Shown here: in pieces, positions 10,510 through 22,486 of the stretch
How positions within the stretch are numbered: position 1 is the first letter of the stretch
How the letters are laid out: every line of letters starts with the position of its first letter
Source: Neelides folsomi
Taxonomy: Eukaryota; Arthropoda; Collembola; Neelipleona; Neelidae
Length of the DNA: 22,486 nt
Direction: 5' to 3'
NCBI GenBank assembly: GCA_034687125.1
Contig: JAQGBZ010000657.1
Span: 1 to 22,486 of the forward strand
Program-made: the position numbers and the translations under genes
Notes under the pieces: model-generated
Databases searched by the model: none
The model's input: only the letters and a program-made list of their open reading frames with translations
What the model was told of the DNA's origin: nothing

Positions 10510-11058
10510 AAGTTAAAACTTTGTGAATTTTGATTGCTAAATTTTATACTTTTATGGACCTAATAGGATGACCGTATTTATGGGCCCTGTAGTCTCATTT
10601 AAATAACTTTTTTATTTATCAACCAATCGACATGAAATTTGGACCTAATATGTACAGTCGTATGTAGTATAAGGCAAAAAAAATGTTAGGCGTCAAAAGT
10701 CGCCCCGTGACCTTTGGCGCATTGTTGAATTAAGGTCAACTTTTTACACTTTTTTCCTTCTCACTTGATTCACTTTTGAAACAATACGAGTTTTTGATAT
10801 TTTGTTGATATCATTTAAGGATTGAATTACGATAAAACGTTCTTGATTAAATTTTAATGTTCAAGATTAAAAGACGTATTTTATCATTAAAAATGAAAAG
10901 AAGAAATCTGGCTTTACCACTACCACTCACCTCAATTTCTCCTAGACAAACAATAATAATATGGTGAATCCACATTAAAGTAAATACTTTTAAAACCTAA
11001 TATTTGGCACGTTTACTAATGATAGTATGTAGATTAAAGTTAGACTTCAACTAATTAC
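10510..11058. other. Intergenic DNA with probable dispersed repeat
   Basis: CRCP 3' flank. The block from about 10560 to 10800 is less AT-rich than its surroundings and includes an imperfect GC-rich stem-loop at 10690-10720, so an old repeat copy is likely. No coding frame seen. Confidence 0.4.
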
Positions 11059-11336
11059 GTTGCCGGACGAGGTATAGTGAGTAAAGTATAGGCGGACAAA
11101 GTATAGTGGGGACAAAGTATAGTTACACAATCTTATAGTTGGACACTTGTAAAGTGAACCTTTGTATAGTGTGACATAAGTATAGTTGAAAATAGTATAG
11201 GTGGACAAAGTATATTAATGAAGAATTTATGAATAGCGTAAACAGAAAGATTATTTATATAAATAAATGGGCATATATACTTTGTCCAGTATACTTTGTT
11301 CGCCTATACTTTACTCACTATACTATGTCCTAGAAC
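11059..11336. mobile_element. Non-autonomous inverted-repeat element (MITE-like), 278 bp
   Basis: The ends are inverted copies: left arm 11059-11121 and the complement of right arm 11276-11336 share GTATAGTGAGTAAAGTATAG exactly and most flanking bases. Both arms start GTT, three variable bases, GGAC. An identical 11-bp direct repeat, CAACTAATTAC, abuts both ends (11048-11058 and 11337-11347), as expected of a target-site duplication. The interior repeats a GGACAAAGTATAG-like unit several times and is too short to code for a transposase. An 11-bp duplication is within the 8-11 bp range known for Mutator-like elements, but the superfamily is not established. It sits just past the 3' end of MTO1. 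Confidence 0.8.
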
Positions 11337-11416
11337 CAACTAATTACTAATTACCATGTATAATGTGGCATTTTACAAAATGCTCAATTTGAGATGTAAG
11401 TACAGAAAATTAAGAA

Positions 11417-14400
11417 TCAAAGTGTTTTTATTTGATCACGTTTTAACACATGTATTAATCTTAAAACTGTTTGAGGCGTAACACCAGGAATCCTACTTGC
11501 AGACCCAATCTGAAATTTTTATGTACTAGGTATATAGTTATTAACAATAATTATCATATGTAATAAAGAATTTGTATATACTTGTATAAATTTGTAATAT
11601 AAACTTTTTGATAACTTACATCGGTCGGCTTTGCCATAGATAACTTTTCTTGTTCTTCCATTGATAGTCCTAGTCGCATACTACAAAATAAATCAATATT
11701 GTTAATTGTAATTCTCAATTTATGACATTTTTAATGTGTGTATGTTTGAATGATGAGTTAGTGAACTTACTCTAAAAAGTTAAAATTTAACGGTATCTTG
11801 ATTTTAGTTTCTTTTTGTAAAATTTCAACATCAATTTGTTGCTTTTCGATGGCTCTCACGTAAGTAGCTTCTATCTTCACTCGCTCCCAAAGATGAGAAT
11901 AATCGAAAAAATGTGGAGGAACTTCATTTTTAAGTCGCTTCATCAATTCTCCCATTGACACGGTATCATAACTCAAGATATCAAAAGCTCTAATAATCAA
12001 AATTGAACAAATAAGTTTTATTTTAATATACATGATAAATTTTAATACTGAATAATTAGCTGGTTCGATTATAACCCATTGTCAGTCAGAAAAATACAGT
12101 TTAGATATTGGTATTTAAGTTACGTTTTAGATCTGTTATTGCTATAAAGCATATTCTTGAAATGTCCTTCTTGACCCCATTCACTCATTTTCTTTATTTT
12201 AGATGAGAAAAATTCTTTCATTTCTCGAATTTTATTCTGAGTGTCTAAGAAATGTTCGAATCTTTCCTTCGAAACTAACCCAATTTCATAACCTGGAATA
12301 TTAAAAATACAGTGGAATGAAAATCGAATCTACGTTTTTATATATAAAATAAAACCCAATTATTAATTAATGTAACCTTTCGTGGTAAGTCGAGCATCAG
12401 CATTGTCAGGGCGGAGAGAAAGACGGAATTCAGCTCTTGATGTAAACATCCTATAAGGTTCGGGGGCTCCACGTGTTGTTAAATCATCTATGAGAACTCC
12501 AATGTATCCTTCAGAGCGATTAATTTCTAAGGAAGGTTTCTCAAGCACCTACATAATATTCAACACAACATATTCAACGGAATTTATATTTAAAGCCTCT
12601 TTCTAAAATAATGTGAATTAAAATCATATTAGAGTTAAAACCTTTGTAGCGGCATTTGCTCCTGCCATGATTCCTTGTGCTGCTGCTTCTTCATATCCTG
12701 TTGTTCCATTGATTTGACCAGCAAAAAAGAGACCTTTGATTTTCTTTGTTTCTAATGTGTGCTTGAAGAGTTCTCTTGGATCAATATAGTCATATGTAAC
12801 TCCATATCCAGGTCGAACTACTTCAGCTCTTTCAAGACCTTTAATACTCTGTTAAAAAGCATTGTTATTTAAATTATTGTAGTCTTATTAAATTATGCCT
12901 TTGTTAGAAATGAAAAATATAGAATTTACTCCTTGGCCAAGTGCGAGAAGAGAAGAATATTACCCTTATAAGTTCCACTTGTGCTTCTTGAGGAAGAGTA
13001 CAAGAAAGGCCGTTTGGATAAATAATGTCACTTGTGAGACCTTCTGGTTCAAGCCAAACTTGATGATCACGTTTAGGAAAACGAAGAATTTTAGATTCTA
13101 TTGAAGGACAATAGCGCGGACCGGATGAGCTTTCTTCACTCACATGCCGATTTTTGCTCATATTATCAAGAATGATCTTTTCAATTCGATCGTCCGTGTA
13201 AGTTAAAAAGCAATCAACTTGGTTCTAGAAAGTGTAAATACTTTATTTAGATTATGAATTACTTTAATGGAATGTGTTTCATTGAATAAATAAATGCCAC
13301 AAGACCTTTATCCAAACGGTAGAATTCATAAAGGAAAAAGGAGAAGGTGGATCATCTCCCTCTTGCTTTTCTAAGGAAGAAAAATCGATCGAAGACTTCA
13401 AAAGTCTTGGAGGAGTTCCTTCGTTAATTAAATTATATATTAATATACAAATATCAAATCCAAGAATTTACAAAAATAAAAAATGTATAAATCATATTTA
13501 AATAATAGACATTTCTCTATTAATTATATATTACCAGTTTTAAGTCTTCCCATTTGAAAACCATAGGACTCTAAAGATTTTGCAAGACCTATCGAAGGTC
13601 CATCGCCAAGTCTTCCTGCAGGAAATCTCTCAAGACCAAGATTGATTTCCCCTCTTAGAAATGTACCAGTGGTCAATACAACAGCATGGGAATTAATGAT
13701 ATGACCGTTCACTAGAAATTAAATAAAGTCAGCATTATTCTTTTACGTATTTTAAAAATTGAGATAAATAAATCAAATCTTTGTGGTTTTACTTAAAATG
13801 ACTCCTTTGCAAAGATCACCATCGAGTAGAAGATCTTCAACAGAAGATTCTATGATCCTTAAATTTTTTACTTCTTGGATTTCTTTTTGTAGATGCGATT
13901 TGTAAAGGTTTCGATCGATTTGAGCTCGTGGTCCCCAAACTGCTGGGCCTTTACTTTTATTCAATACCTAAGTAAAAAGAAACAATGTAAATATTTTAAA
14001 TACTTAACATATATTTTATGTTACAAATGAATAAAGGTTTATAAAATATAATATATGTCAAGAATATCAATATGTCTAAGAAATATTTTTAGTTTCTCAC
14101 TTTATATTGTATTCCAGACTTATCACAAATTCTTGCACAAACACCGTCGAGTGCGTCAATTTCTCGTATTAAATGTCCTTTGCCAATTCCTCCAAACGAA
14201 GGATTACATGACATTTCCCCTAAAATGTAAAATTTTTAACTCTTAATTAAACAATTAAAAATATTTTTACACAATGTATGTAACATCCTTAAAAATTGAG
14301 ATATACATATTAATTGTTGACTATGGTATACCAATTGTTGAAAATTTATGAGTGACAAGAGTAGTTATGCATCCCATTCGAGCTGCCGACATTGCTGCTT

Positions 14401-14581
14401 CAGTCCCTGCATGACCGCCACCAACAACGACAACTTGACAATGAGACCTTTCGTTATTTTCTTCATGTTTTGATTCATGAGGAGTTGTATTCCTATGTTC
14501 TCGACTTCTTGAGAAAAATCTTTGTTGTGGCTTATTTAATTCCAAATGTTTCAAAAGAGACGGCTTGCGTAGATGATTCAT
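11417..14581 (-). CDS. MTO1: MTO1, mitochondrial tRNA U34 modification enzyme (GidA/MnmG family)
   Basis: With GTPBP3, this FAD protein installs taurinomethyl (bacterial: carboxymethylaminomethyl) groups on wobble uridine of mitochondrial tRNAs. Exons: 14332-14581, 14101-14219, 13793-13967, 13535-13711, 13306-13418, 12964-13224, 12642-12848, 12377-12548, 12124-12292, 11771-11989, 11620-11680, 11417-11509. Phases agree throughout and give 671 residues (human about 690-717). The first 50 residues, rich in K, R, S and N, suit a mitochondrial presequence. The FAD motif GGGHAG is at 54-59. Other landmarks are [38 protein letters not shown] and [12 protein letters not shown]; both GidA signatures are present, [11 protein letters not shown] (313-323) and [17 protein letters not shown] (about 408-424). 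[20 protein letters not shown] and the C-terminal ASRIPGVTP follow. All expected blocks are present. One acceptor, CGAAG before GTPPR, is weak. Confidence 0.97.
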
Positions 14582-15422
14582 TATATTTTTAATGTAATTA
14601 TGAGAACTAAATATATTAAATAGTAATTAAACGCCGATTTAAACGTGTATAAAAAATGGATAGCGCATAATATTTATTTCGTTTGGTCAAATCAAACGGT
14701 TTGATCGGTGCGAGGTGCGACTTGACTTGATTCTACCAGAACACATTTGAGAACGATGTTTACCGCTCTGGTATTTGGTGAAGTTCTTCATTTATGTTCA
14801 CGGTAATTTTAAATTCGCAATGGACCCTTATACCCGATCTTGAAAGAACTCTCTATTTTGTAATTCCCAATTTAACTAATTAATTCCTTTCCGTTAAATG
14901 ATTAATAATTAAAGTGCTTCGTTAGTTTATTATAAATGATGATTTAAAACAAGTGTATGATAATGTTCAATCTCAACAAGTTTATTCAAAGCTGTTATGT
15001 AAAATATAAATTAGAGAATTAACAATTTTTTGTTAATTTGGTCTGCTTAAAACAACCTCAAATGATTGATTGTTTTAACAATGTAACATAATAATTATCA
15101 CATCTTATCACTTCATCGGACTGGCACCTCAATAACACAATACACATTGTAATTTTTCATAAATCTTTTATTAACTACAATCAAATATTGGCATAATATA
15201 AGGAAAGGAAAACTACACTACCTACTAACGTTACAGTTTAGGTAAAAGATAAAATTACAATAACTAAAGACAGTAATTTAGGAAGTGTTTGAACTTTTCA
15301 ATGGCAAATTCCTTTCGAACAGAAATAGATAAATAGCAATAAGTGATTAAAATCATATTAAGATAGAAAGAAAAAGTGAAGTTAAATAACTACAATAAGA
15401 TAGCGTTAACGTGAAGGAATAT
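14582..15422. other. MTO1 upstream region and 3' flank of next locus
   Basis: The first 200 bases are less AT-rich and hold a 16-codon plus-strand frame (MFTALVFGEV..., from 14757) ending at a CG|GTAATT donor. No convincing next exon was found. A minus-strand TTAATAAAAG at about 15170 could be a polyadenylation signal for the locus to the right. No gene is supported. Confidence 0.4.
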
Positions 15423-16191
15423 TTAGTTGGCAGGAATGATCGGAACTGTAACTTGAGTTGGGATTGTCATTGGAGCGGGATCAACTTCTTCACATGACTT
15501 TGCCTCTTTATTCCTCCTCGCTCTCAGCAGTAGATGAAGCGGATTCAGTCGTGACGGAAGTCTTTGCATTCTTCGCATCATCTTGTCCCTTTTCTTTCTT
15601 GCTTCGTGTTTTCTCCCTCGGTGCAACTTTTTCCCCGCCTTCGAAAAACGTGGTGATCATCTGAACCAACTCTTCAACGTCCTAAGAAAAATAAATAATT
15701 ATTAAAAATATCTTGTAAAAATATTTTATTTACCAAATTATCAAATATTCAAGTGAAATAGATATATTAATATCAGACTTACCTGTTTCTTTCTCTTGGC
15801 TCCAGTCTCTACAACAATTTTCCTTATTCATTTTTTCTTAAACTCAAGGAAAGTCGATTTCAGAGTCCCGTAGTCGAGTTCCTGTTCAATGAGGAAGCTG
15901 CGGAGAAATACTGCTCGGCTTCTGTCCTTTGGACCCTTTCGAATTTTGTTTAGAAAGATGGATCGAAGTGACTTGACTTGACTCGAGCACTGTGCATTTG
16001 CAAATAAACAAATAAATTTCTTATCTCTAATATTCGATGAATTGAATTGAACTATTGAAATCATGAATAACCGATAAGTCAATTCCTAAATTAACAATAA
16101 ATGAATAAGAAAGTATAATAAGAAATAAACTCACAGCATTGAGCCATGGATCGAAGAGTATCAGTAGGTCCTTTAATGTCGGGTTGTTCAG
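15423..16191 (-). pseudogene. Unrecognised, probably decayed multi-exon gene
   Basis: Three exon-like blocks have good splice sites and matching phase 0: 16135-16191 (LNNPTLKDLLILFDPWLNA), 15783-15989 (contains SLRSIFLNKIRKGPKDRSRA and IEQELDYGTLKSTFLEFKKK) and 15508-15681 (starts DVEELVQMITTFFEGGEK, ends TAESEEE then TAA). An in-frame TGA at 15828-15830 interrupts the middle block, yet the frame resumes IRKIVVETGAKRKKQ up to a strong AACAG|GTAAGT donor. After the TAA, another frame runs on as NKEAKSCEEVDPAPMTIPTQ to a stop at 15423, as if a base slipped near the 3' end. I do not recognise the protein; its basic helical and acidic tail parts suggest a nuclear protein. A further exon upstream (16276-16380, LLHGIFETHALFVSPENQ) is possible. 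It could be a live gene with a different splicing pattern, or contain assembly errors. Confidence 0.4.
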
Positions 16192-18231
16192 CTCCAGCAG
16201 AAGCACAACTTACGAATCCCTCTTATGGAACGTTAAATGCACTTAAAGGTGTTGAGGGTAGTTAAAGATGTTTAAACTTACGTTAAAGTGTGATGTGAGG
16301 TTGAATTTCTGGTTTTCTGGAGAAACAAACAGTGCGTGCGTCTCGAAGATGCCGTGGAGAAGGAATGAAACAAGGGAAGAGATCTCCAATGTCCAAACAA
16401 AGGAAAATCTGTGATTGCTATGTGAACAATAGGGAAAGCATTTTGGTCAAAATCCCCAACAGCCAATCAATCAATGCAACGCGTTCCCTTGACCTGTCTT
16501 GACGCTTTCACTTGTCTGTCACAGCCTATCATAATCCACAATTCAAAACAAAGAAGTCCATATCCCTCCCAGCTTCTTCCTGGCTCAGCATTTAGTCTTC
16601 TTGGTGCATAAAATACATAGGAGCTATACATCAATGCTATTCGGCTATGACATAATGTTACCCTATGCATTATAAATTATAACGTTATTTAACCATGTTA
16701 ATTAATTAATTTAATTAATTTTATATTTTAATACATAAATATTATAATAATTGTCAATTTCGCTATTGTCATTAAACATTAACAATCGCAAGTAAAGATT
16801 CCAAACACTTATAAATTGATAACTCTGGGAGGAGGTTAAGTAGTTAACACAGTAGGATATGCAGTTCCGAGAACAAAGGTCACTGACATATGGTGAAAGC
16901 AGTGAAAGATCCCTTAGTCTTCAACACTCACTCGCCATGCTATGAAGGTCATCCAACATGTCTTCGCAAGAAAGATCGGAAAATGATTTTCACATGACCT
17001 TTTCACTCCTGCTATGCTGTTTTGATTAATAATGGTAAAAGAGCTTTCGATATTGAATACCTAAATGAAGTAATGATAAAATGTATAATGGTTAGCTACA
17101 ACTCACAAACTATTAAGTGATGAAGATGCTTAAGATGAACTGTAAATAGATTGACGAAATGGCACCGTTTAAATGACTTGTTGGCAATACAAATTATATT
17201 GTATGTATTTTGATAGATTCCTTTTATTCATAATTTTGATATTTTAATTATTATATATATATTGATCATTTGCTGATACTTATTGAAAACAGCGGATTCT
17301 GTTTGTTGAACAGTTTATAAAACAGTTTCTGTATAATTTAATACATAATTTATATACGCGTGGTGGATAGTAAGGCATTTTGAGTACACAATTTGAAGGC
17401 AGGTAAAATGAATTACATCAACCTGGATTCTTTTTTTTAAATGAAGTACATGTATTTATATAATATGTAATACATATTTGCATGTATGTTTTGTTTAACT
17501 CACAGGTAAAGAACAAACATATTGTAAGTATCTTACATATGCATACATGGATAGTAAAAACTGTTGAATTCCAAATTATAATTAACTACAGATACATTTC
17601 TAAAAAATAATTTGTGTACAATATAAACGCGTTTGTATTTAGTAATTGTTATTTATTTGTAAACATATTATTATTATTCTTATTAACTATTATTTATATA
17701 GCTAACCAGATATCATTTTTAAAGTGTAAAATAACTCCATTTAAAATTTTATACAAATAATATTAGTGGTCCACCAATTGAAATTTCAAGACACTTGTAC
17801 GATTTTTGAAAAAAGGAAACCCATGACAATAATTACCCTATATTATGTATTACCATGTTTTTATATGTATTACATATATGTATGTATTTATATTTAGGTA
17901 CAGTGCATTTGCACTTGAATTTAAAAAGGCTAATAAAAGCACGTGAACATAATTGAACCTCCTCGTTTGCGTGCAACTTAACACTCGATTGTGATCTCTG
18001 TTTTTTACACCCACCACAATTTTAAAACATATTTCATTTTCATATGTACAATTAATATTTAAAGATATATCCTGTACTATAACCTTTTACTAGCTATACT
18101 ATACAATATACAGTAGCGTTTAACTTAAAATCTAAACTTTCTAATAAATGTATTAATGATTACTTACTAGCTAAATATGATTATTATTTGTGTGGATTAT
18201 TTAATCAAAACTATTTATTTAGAGGTTAACA

Positions 18232-18247
18232 ACTTACGTACGTAAGT
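18232..18247. repeat. Perfect 16-bp palindrome ACTTACGTACGTAAGT
   Basis: Read directly; both halves are exact reverse complements. It is centred in AT-rich intergenic DNA with no gene nearby. The function is unknown. Confidence 0.9.
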
Positions 18248-19952
18248 ACCTTTAGTTCATAGGATTAAAAATCATTCTTAGCAAGGACGTGTATTAAATT
18301 AACATTATATTTCGTTTTCTGTACCCATCTCTTTGATTATACAATATACTCTACATAATAATAGGTATATGATATTCGTGATCAACGATTTTATTAAGAC
18401 ATGATTTCACGTTGAAAATGCAAATTGGTATTCTTTTACTGTTTTAAAATATTTAGAATCAATTGTTTGGTTATCAGGTACAGATGAAGAGGACGATAAA
18501 CGTAGAATTCCCTTTCTCGTCTTAAATTGTTCCTTTATAGATATATCTTACATTTTTGTCAATTTTAAAACATTCAAACAAATATTTGGCAGGATCTGTC
18601 TTCAATGTTATTACATCATGAACGATAGTCTTACAATGTACATAGGTAGGTTTTTTATAAGAATTACAATTAAGTACCACATACCATTTTATGTTTTTGT
18701 AGAAATTTTGTTCACTGCTAATTAAACACGTAAAGTATTTTAAGATCTGAGATCTTCATTATTGCATAAAACTCGTTTTGAAATTTCGTAGATGCCTTGA
18801 TAGGCCTCAACCTTTATATTTCGTATTTATTGTTCAAAATCACATAATTTTGCACTGGCATTATAAATGCGGGAAGCATCAGTGTCTCTCCTTCTTCAAA
18901 CTCTGATATTACAATATACAAATATGATCTAATTGATTCTGATTCTAATTTAAGTTTACATGTGTGCGTAAATTATATTAGATTTGGTCTTATATTGTAA
19001 GAGTTTCAACTTTTTAAAATTGTTCAAACGATTACCCCTGACTTAAATGATAAAGGTGTATTAAATAATTACCAGTATAAGTAGGTCATTGGATTACTGA
19101 TCGAAATATCCTAGTTGATAGATAGATATGATAGTTGTTTAATGAGAGGACGTTGTTCAACTAATTCAAACAGACATCATACCTACTAACATTTGCACAA
19201 ATATAAATAGGTATTAAGTATGTACCATATCTACTACTTTATAATATAAATATTAATTTTTAAATTCAAAGAAACTTTCAAGAACAAATTTCAGTCTGCC
19301 TGTCAACAACAATTTTTGTATGTAATAGGTACAGGCAAAATAATATTATTTATTAAAATTTCATTATTGTATTGATGCGTTAAAAGTTCAATTAATTGTC
19401 TTTGAATAAAATAATCAATTAATAAATATTGGAAACTCGATTCATTATTGAATTAATAAATGAGTTTAACTTTTAATAATTTCCTATTAGCAGATGCTAG
19501 GGATAATAACTTATATAGGTAAATTATTCTTTATAAAAATTCCTCTCGATGATCAGATAAAATATTATTGTCTCATTGAGCTATCATAATATTTTAATAG
19601 TGAAATGATTAAAAATTAGTAAAAAGGTTATGAGTTAGTACAACCCTATAGATATTTATGTCAAGCAATTAAAATCAAGTTAAGAAATTGTTATTTAAAA
19701 ATTCCATCAATGATAAAATAATATTAGAATAAAAACGCAGAATCGCGACTTGAAAATAATACTAATATACGTATGTAAATATTTTAAGAGTTTAAAACGT
19801 AGCGTGTAGGTTGTAGCGTTAATATTATTTTGTATATCTTCACAATACACATAATATTGGTTAGTGATTAGGTTAAAATCATTTCAAGGTGCTTGGGTTG
19901 AAATTTACAAGACAAAGAGAAGTGAATACAATATTACTATTATAGTATGAAA

Positions 19953-19970
19953 TTATTTCGATCGAAATAA
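19953..19970. repeat. Perfect 18-bp palindrome TTATTTCGATCGAAATAA
   Basis: Read directly; an exact self-complement around ATCGAT-like TTTCGATCGAAA. It lies in AT-rich DNA about 600 bases beyond the coronin stop. It could be chance, a dimer-binding site or a cruciform. Confidence 0.9.
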
Positions 19971-20305
19971 ATAAAGTCAGTACATAAAAAATAACGTTTC
20001 TTCGTTATTACTGATATTAAGCACCATTAGTTTTCAAAAAATTTAAATTAAAGCGTTTTCCTCTAAAAAATATGAAAAATAAAAATAGAGAGAGAATGAG
20101 TGTGAAAACGTTCGAGCGTTTTGAACCAAAAATGACCAAAAGAAGTCACTCATTATTAAATTAACTCAAAGATTAAATGAGCTTTAGAGAAGTACCAAGA
20201 ACCTTCGTTTAAGTGAAACGGAAAACGCCCCAAATTCATATTTTCCTTCAACCGACCTCAGAAATAAATATTGAAACACCGGGGATTGCAAATATTATTT
20301 CTGCC

Positions 20306-20323
20306 CCTAAAACCTGTTTTAGG
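20306..20323. repeat. Hairpin CCTAAAAC-CT-GTTTTAGG
   Basis: Perfect 8-bp arms around a two-base centre, in the C/G-richer block that would be coronin 3' UTR if transcription runs about 260 bases past the stop. It is not a histone stem-loop or any RNA element I recognise. Confidence 0.8.
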
Positions 20324-20567
20324 ATCTCCCCTCAATTCTAATTAAAATGAATAATTTCGCAAAAGATCAATTTTCTGATTGATAGATATTGGTAGAAGAG
20401 TCTGTTTATAATATGCATCCTTACTAAACCTACAGTATTCAATTAAATATTAATCTAAGTGTACCTATATTATGTATGTGTGTAAATAAATAATATATAT
20501 TTTGTTAATGGTATAGTATTGTGTAGATTGATAATACGAGAAGAAAAATATGTTCTTCTGAACCAAC

Positions 20568-22173
<1,606 letters not shown>

Positions 22174-22300
22174 CTTTATAAATAAACAAAAAAGTTAAAT
22201 TTATCCAATCATCTATTAAAATTGAATTTTAGGAATAGATCATAGAATAAATAAATAGTAAATATTCTATAACAATGATAAATTAATAATTATTTATTTA

Positions 22301-22486
22301 TAATACACTCGACCTCGGTTAAGATCACCCCTCGGTTAAGATCACCTGTTTCTATATTCCCAGCATAGGTATAGGAATTGTAATGCTTTAAACCTCGGAT
22401 AGTGTCACTTCGGTTAATGTCAACTTCGGTTAAGATCACCAAATTTTTTGTTCCCGTGGGACGTCAACTACTCATAAGATCAACTT
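22301..22486. repeat. Iterated CCTCGGTTAAGATCACC repeat, possible Tigger/pogo-like transposon end
   Basis: Two exact tandem 17-bp copies at 22313-22329 and 22330-22346, then degenerate copies at about 22392-22408 (CCTCGGATAGTGTCAC), 22408-22422 (TTCGGTTAATGTCAA) and 22424-22440 (TTCGGTTAAGATCACC). The block begins right after TA in TAATACACTCGACCTCGG. A CCTCGGTTA core is typical of inverted-repeat ends of Tigger/pogo DNA transposons, which insert at TA. The other end would be outside the window, so type and length are open. It lies in a coronin intron or upstream flank. Confidence 0.5.

Larger units (their letters stand above)
16192..20567. other. About 4.4 kb of AT-rich DNA without a supported gene
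   Basis: The longest gene-free stretch. 16276-16670 is more mixed in composition and may hold the 5' part of the decayed locus. Near 16859-17030 a plus-strand serine-rich frame, broken by one TGA, was judged too short to call. From 17040 to 20040 it is mainly A/T with simple ATGT/TACAT-type runs. Perfect palindromes lie at 18232-18247 and 19953-19970, and nested inverted repeats at 19380-19476. 20040-20360 is richer in C and G with several hairpins and could be the distal 3' UTR of coronin. No RNA gene was recognised. Confidence 0.4.

Noticed and set aside
14757..14805. Plus-strand frame MFTALVFGEVLHLCSR ending at a CG|GTAATT donor, as a possible first exon of a gene divergent from MTO1.
   Set aside because: The only plausible acceptor, GTTAG at about 14926, adds two codons and then a stop. 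No homology is recognised.
15423..15626. Minus-strand 67-codon open frame as a gene of its own.
   Set aside because: It overlaps the better-spliced frame (DVEELVQM...) and begins out of frame with the exon. Only its last part looks protein-like, so I treat it as the result of a frame slip.
16859..17032. Plus-strand serine-rich frame (MQFREQRSLTYGESSERS...) that continues past one TGA to a second stop.
   Set aside because: Only 28 codons before the stop, no matching exons or family. It is too short to separate from chance.

Overview
The window is nuclear DNA of an arthropod. The genes are split by many short, AT-rich, GT-AG introns (mostly 45-200 bases), intergenic DNA is very AT-rich, and the proteins look arthropod: RPL6 ends in YPHRMKF and coronin resembles fly Coro throughout, including a tail after its coiled coil. 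A copepod such as a sea louse is my guess. No bacterial, viral or organellar genes were seen.

Layout, left to right: Rad9 of the 9-1-1 DNA-damage clamp (minus, 3' end outside); RpL6 (minus, complete); Vps33A of the HOPS/CORVET tethers (plus, complete, 10 exons); a broken intronless fragment of BCKDHB (plus); a small CCDC117-like gene (minus) divergent from CRCP/RPC9 of RNA polymerase III (plus); MTO1 for mitochondrial tRNA wobble-uridine modification (minus, complete, 12 exons); an unrecognised minus-strand locus with a stop and a likely frame slip, probably decayed; about 4 kb of AT-rich DNA without genes; and coronin (minus, N-terminus outside).

Exons were joined by hand. In every recognised gene the splice phases agree and the product runs through the family's expected blocks, so these models are fairly firm. 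The genes are housekeeping genes from unrelated pathways and form no functional cluster. Two pairs are head to head and may share promoters: RpL6/Vps33A, and CCDC117-like/CRCP.

The less ordinary content lies between genes: a 278-bp element with about 62-bp terminal inverted repeats built from an iterated GGACAAAGTATAG-like motif and a perfect 11-bp target duplication; an iterated CCTCGGTTAAGATCACC repeat at the right edge that resembles a Tigger/pogo-type end; a BCKDHB relic whose three blocks lie in three frames; several perfect palindromes; and the decayed locus near 15.4-16.2 kb. I found no convincing new multi-gene system.
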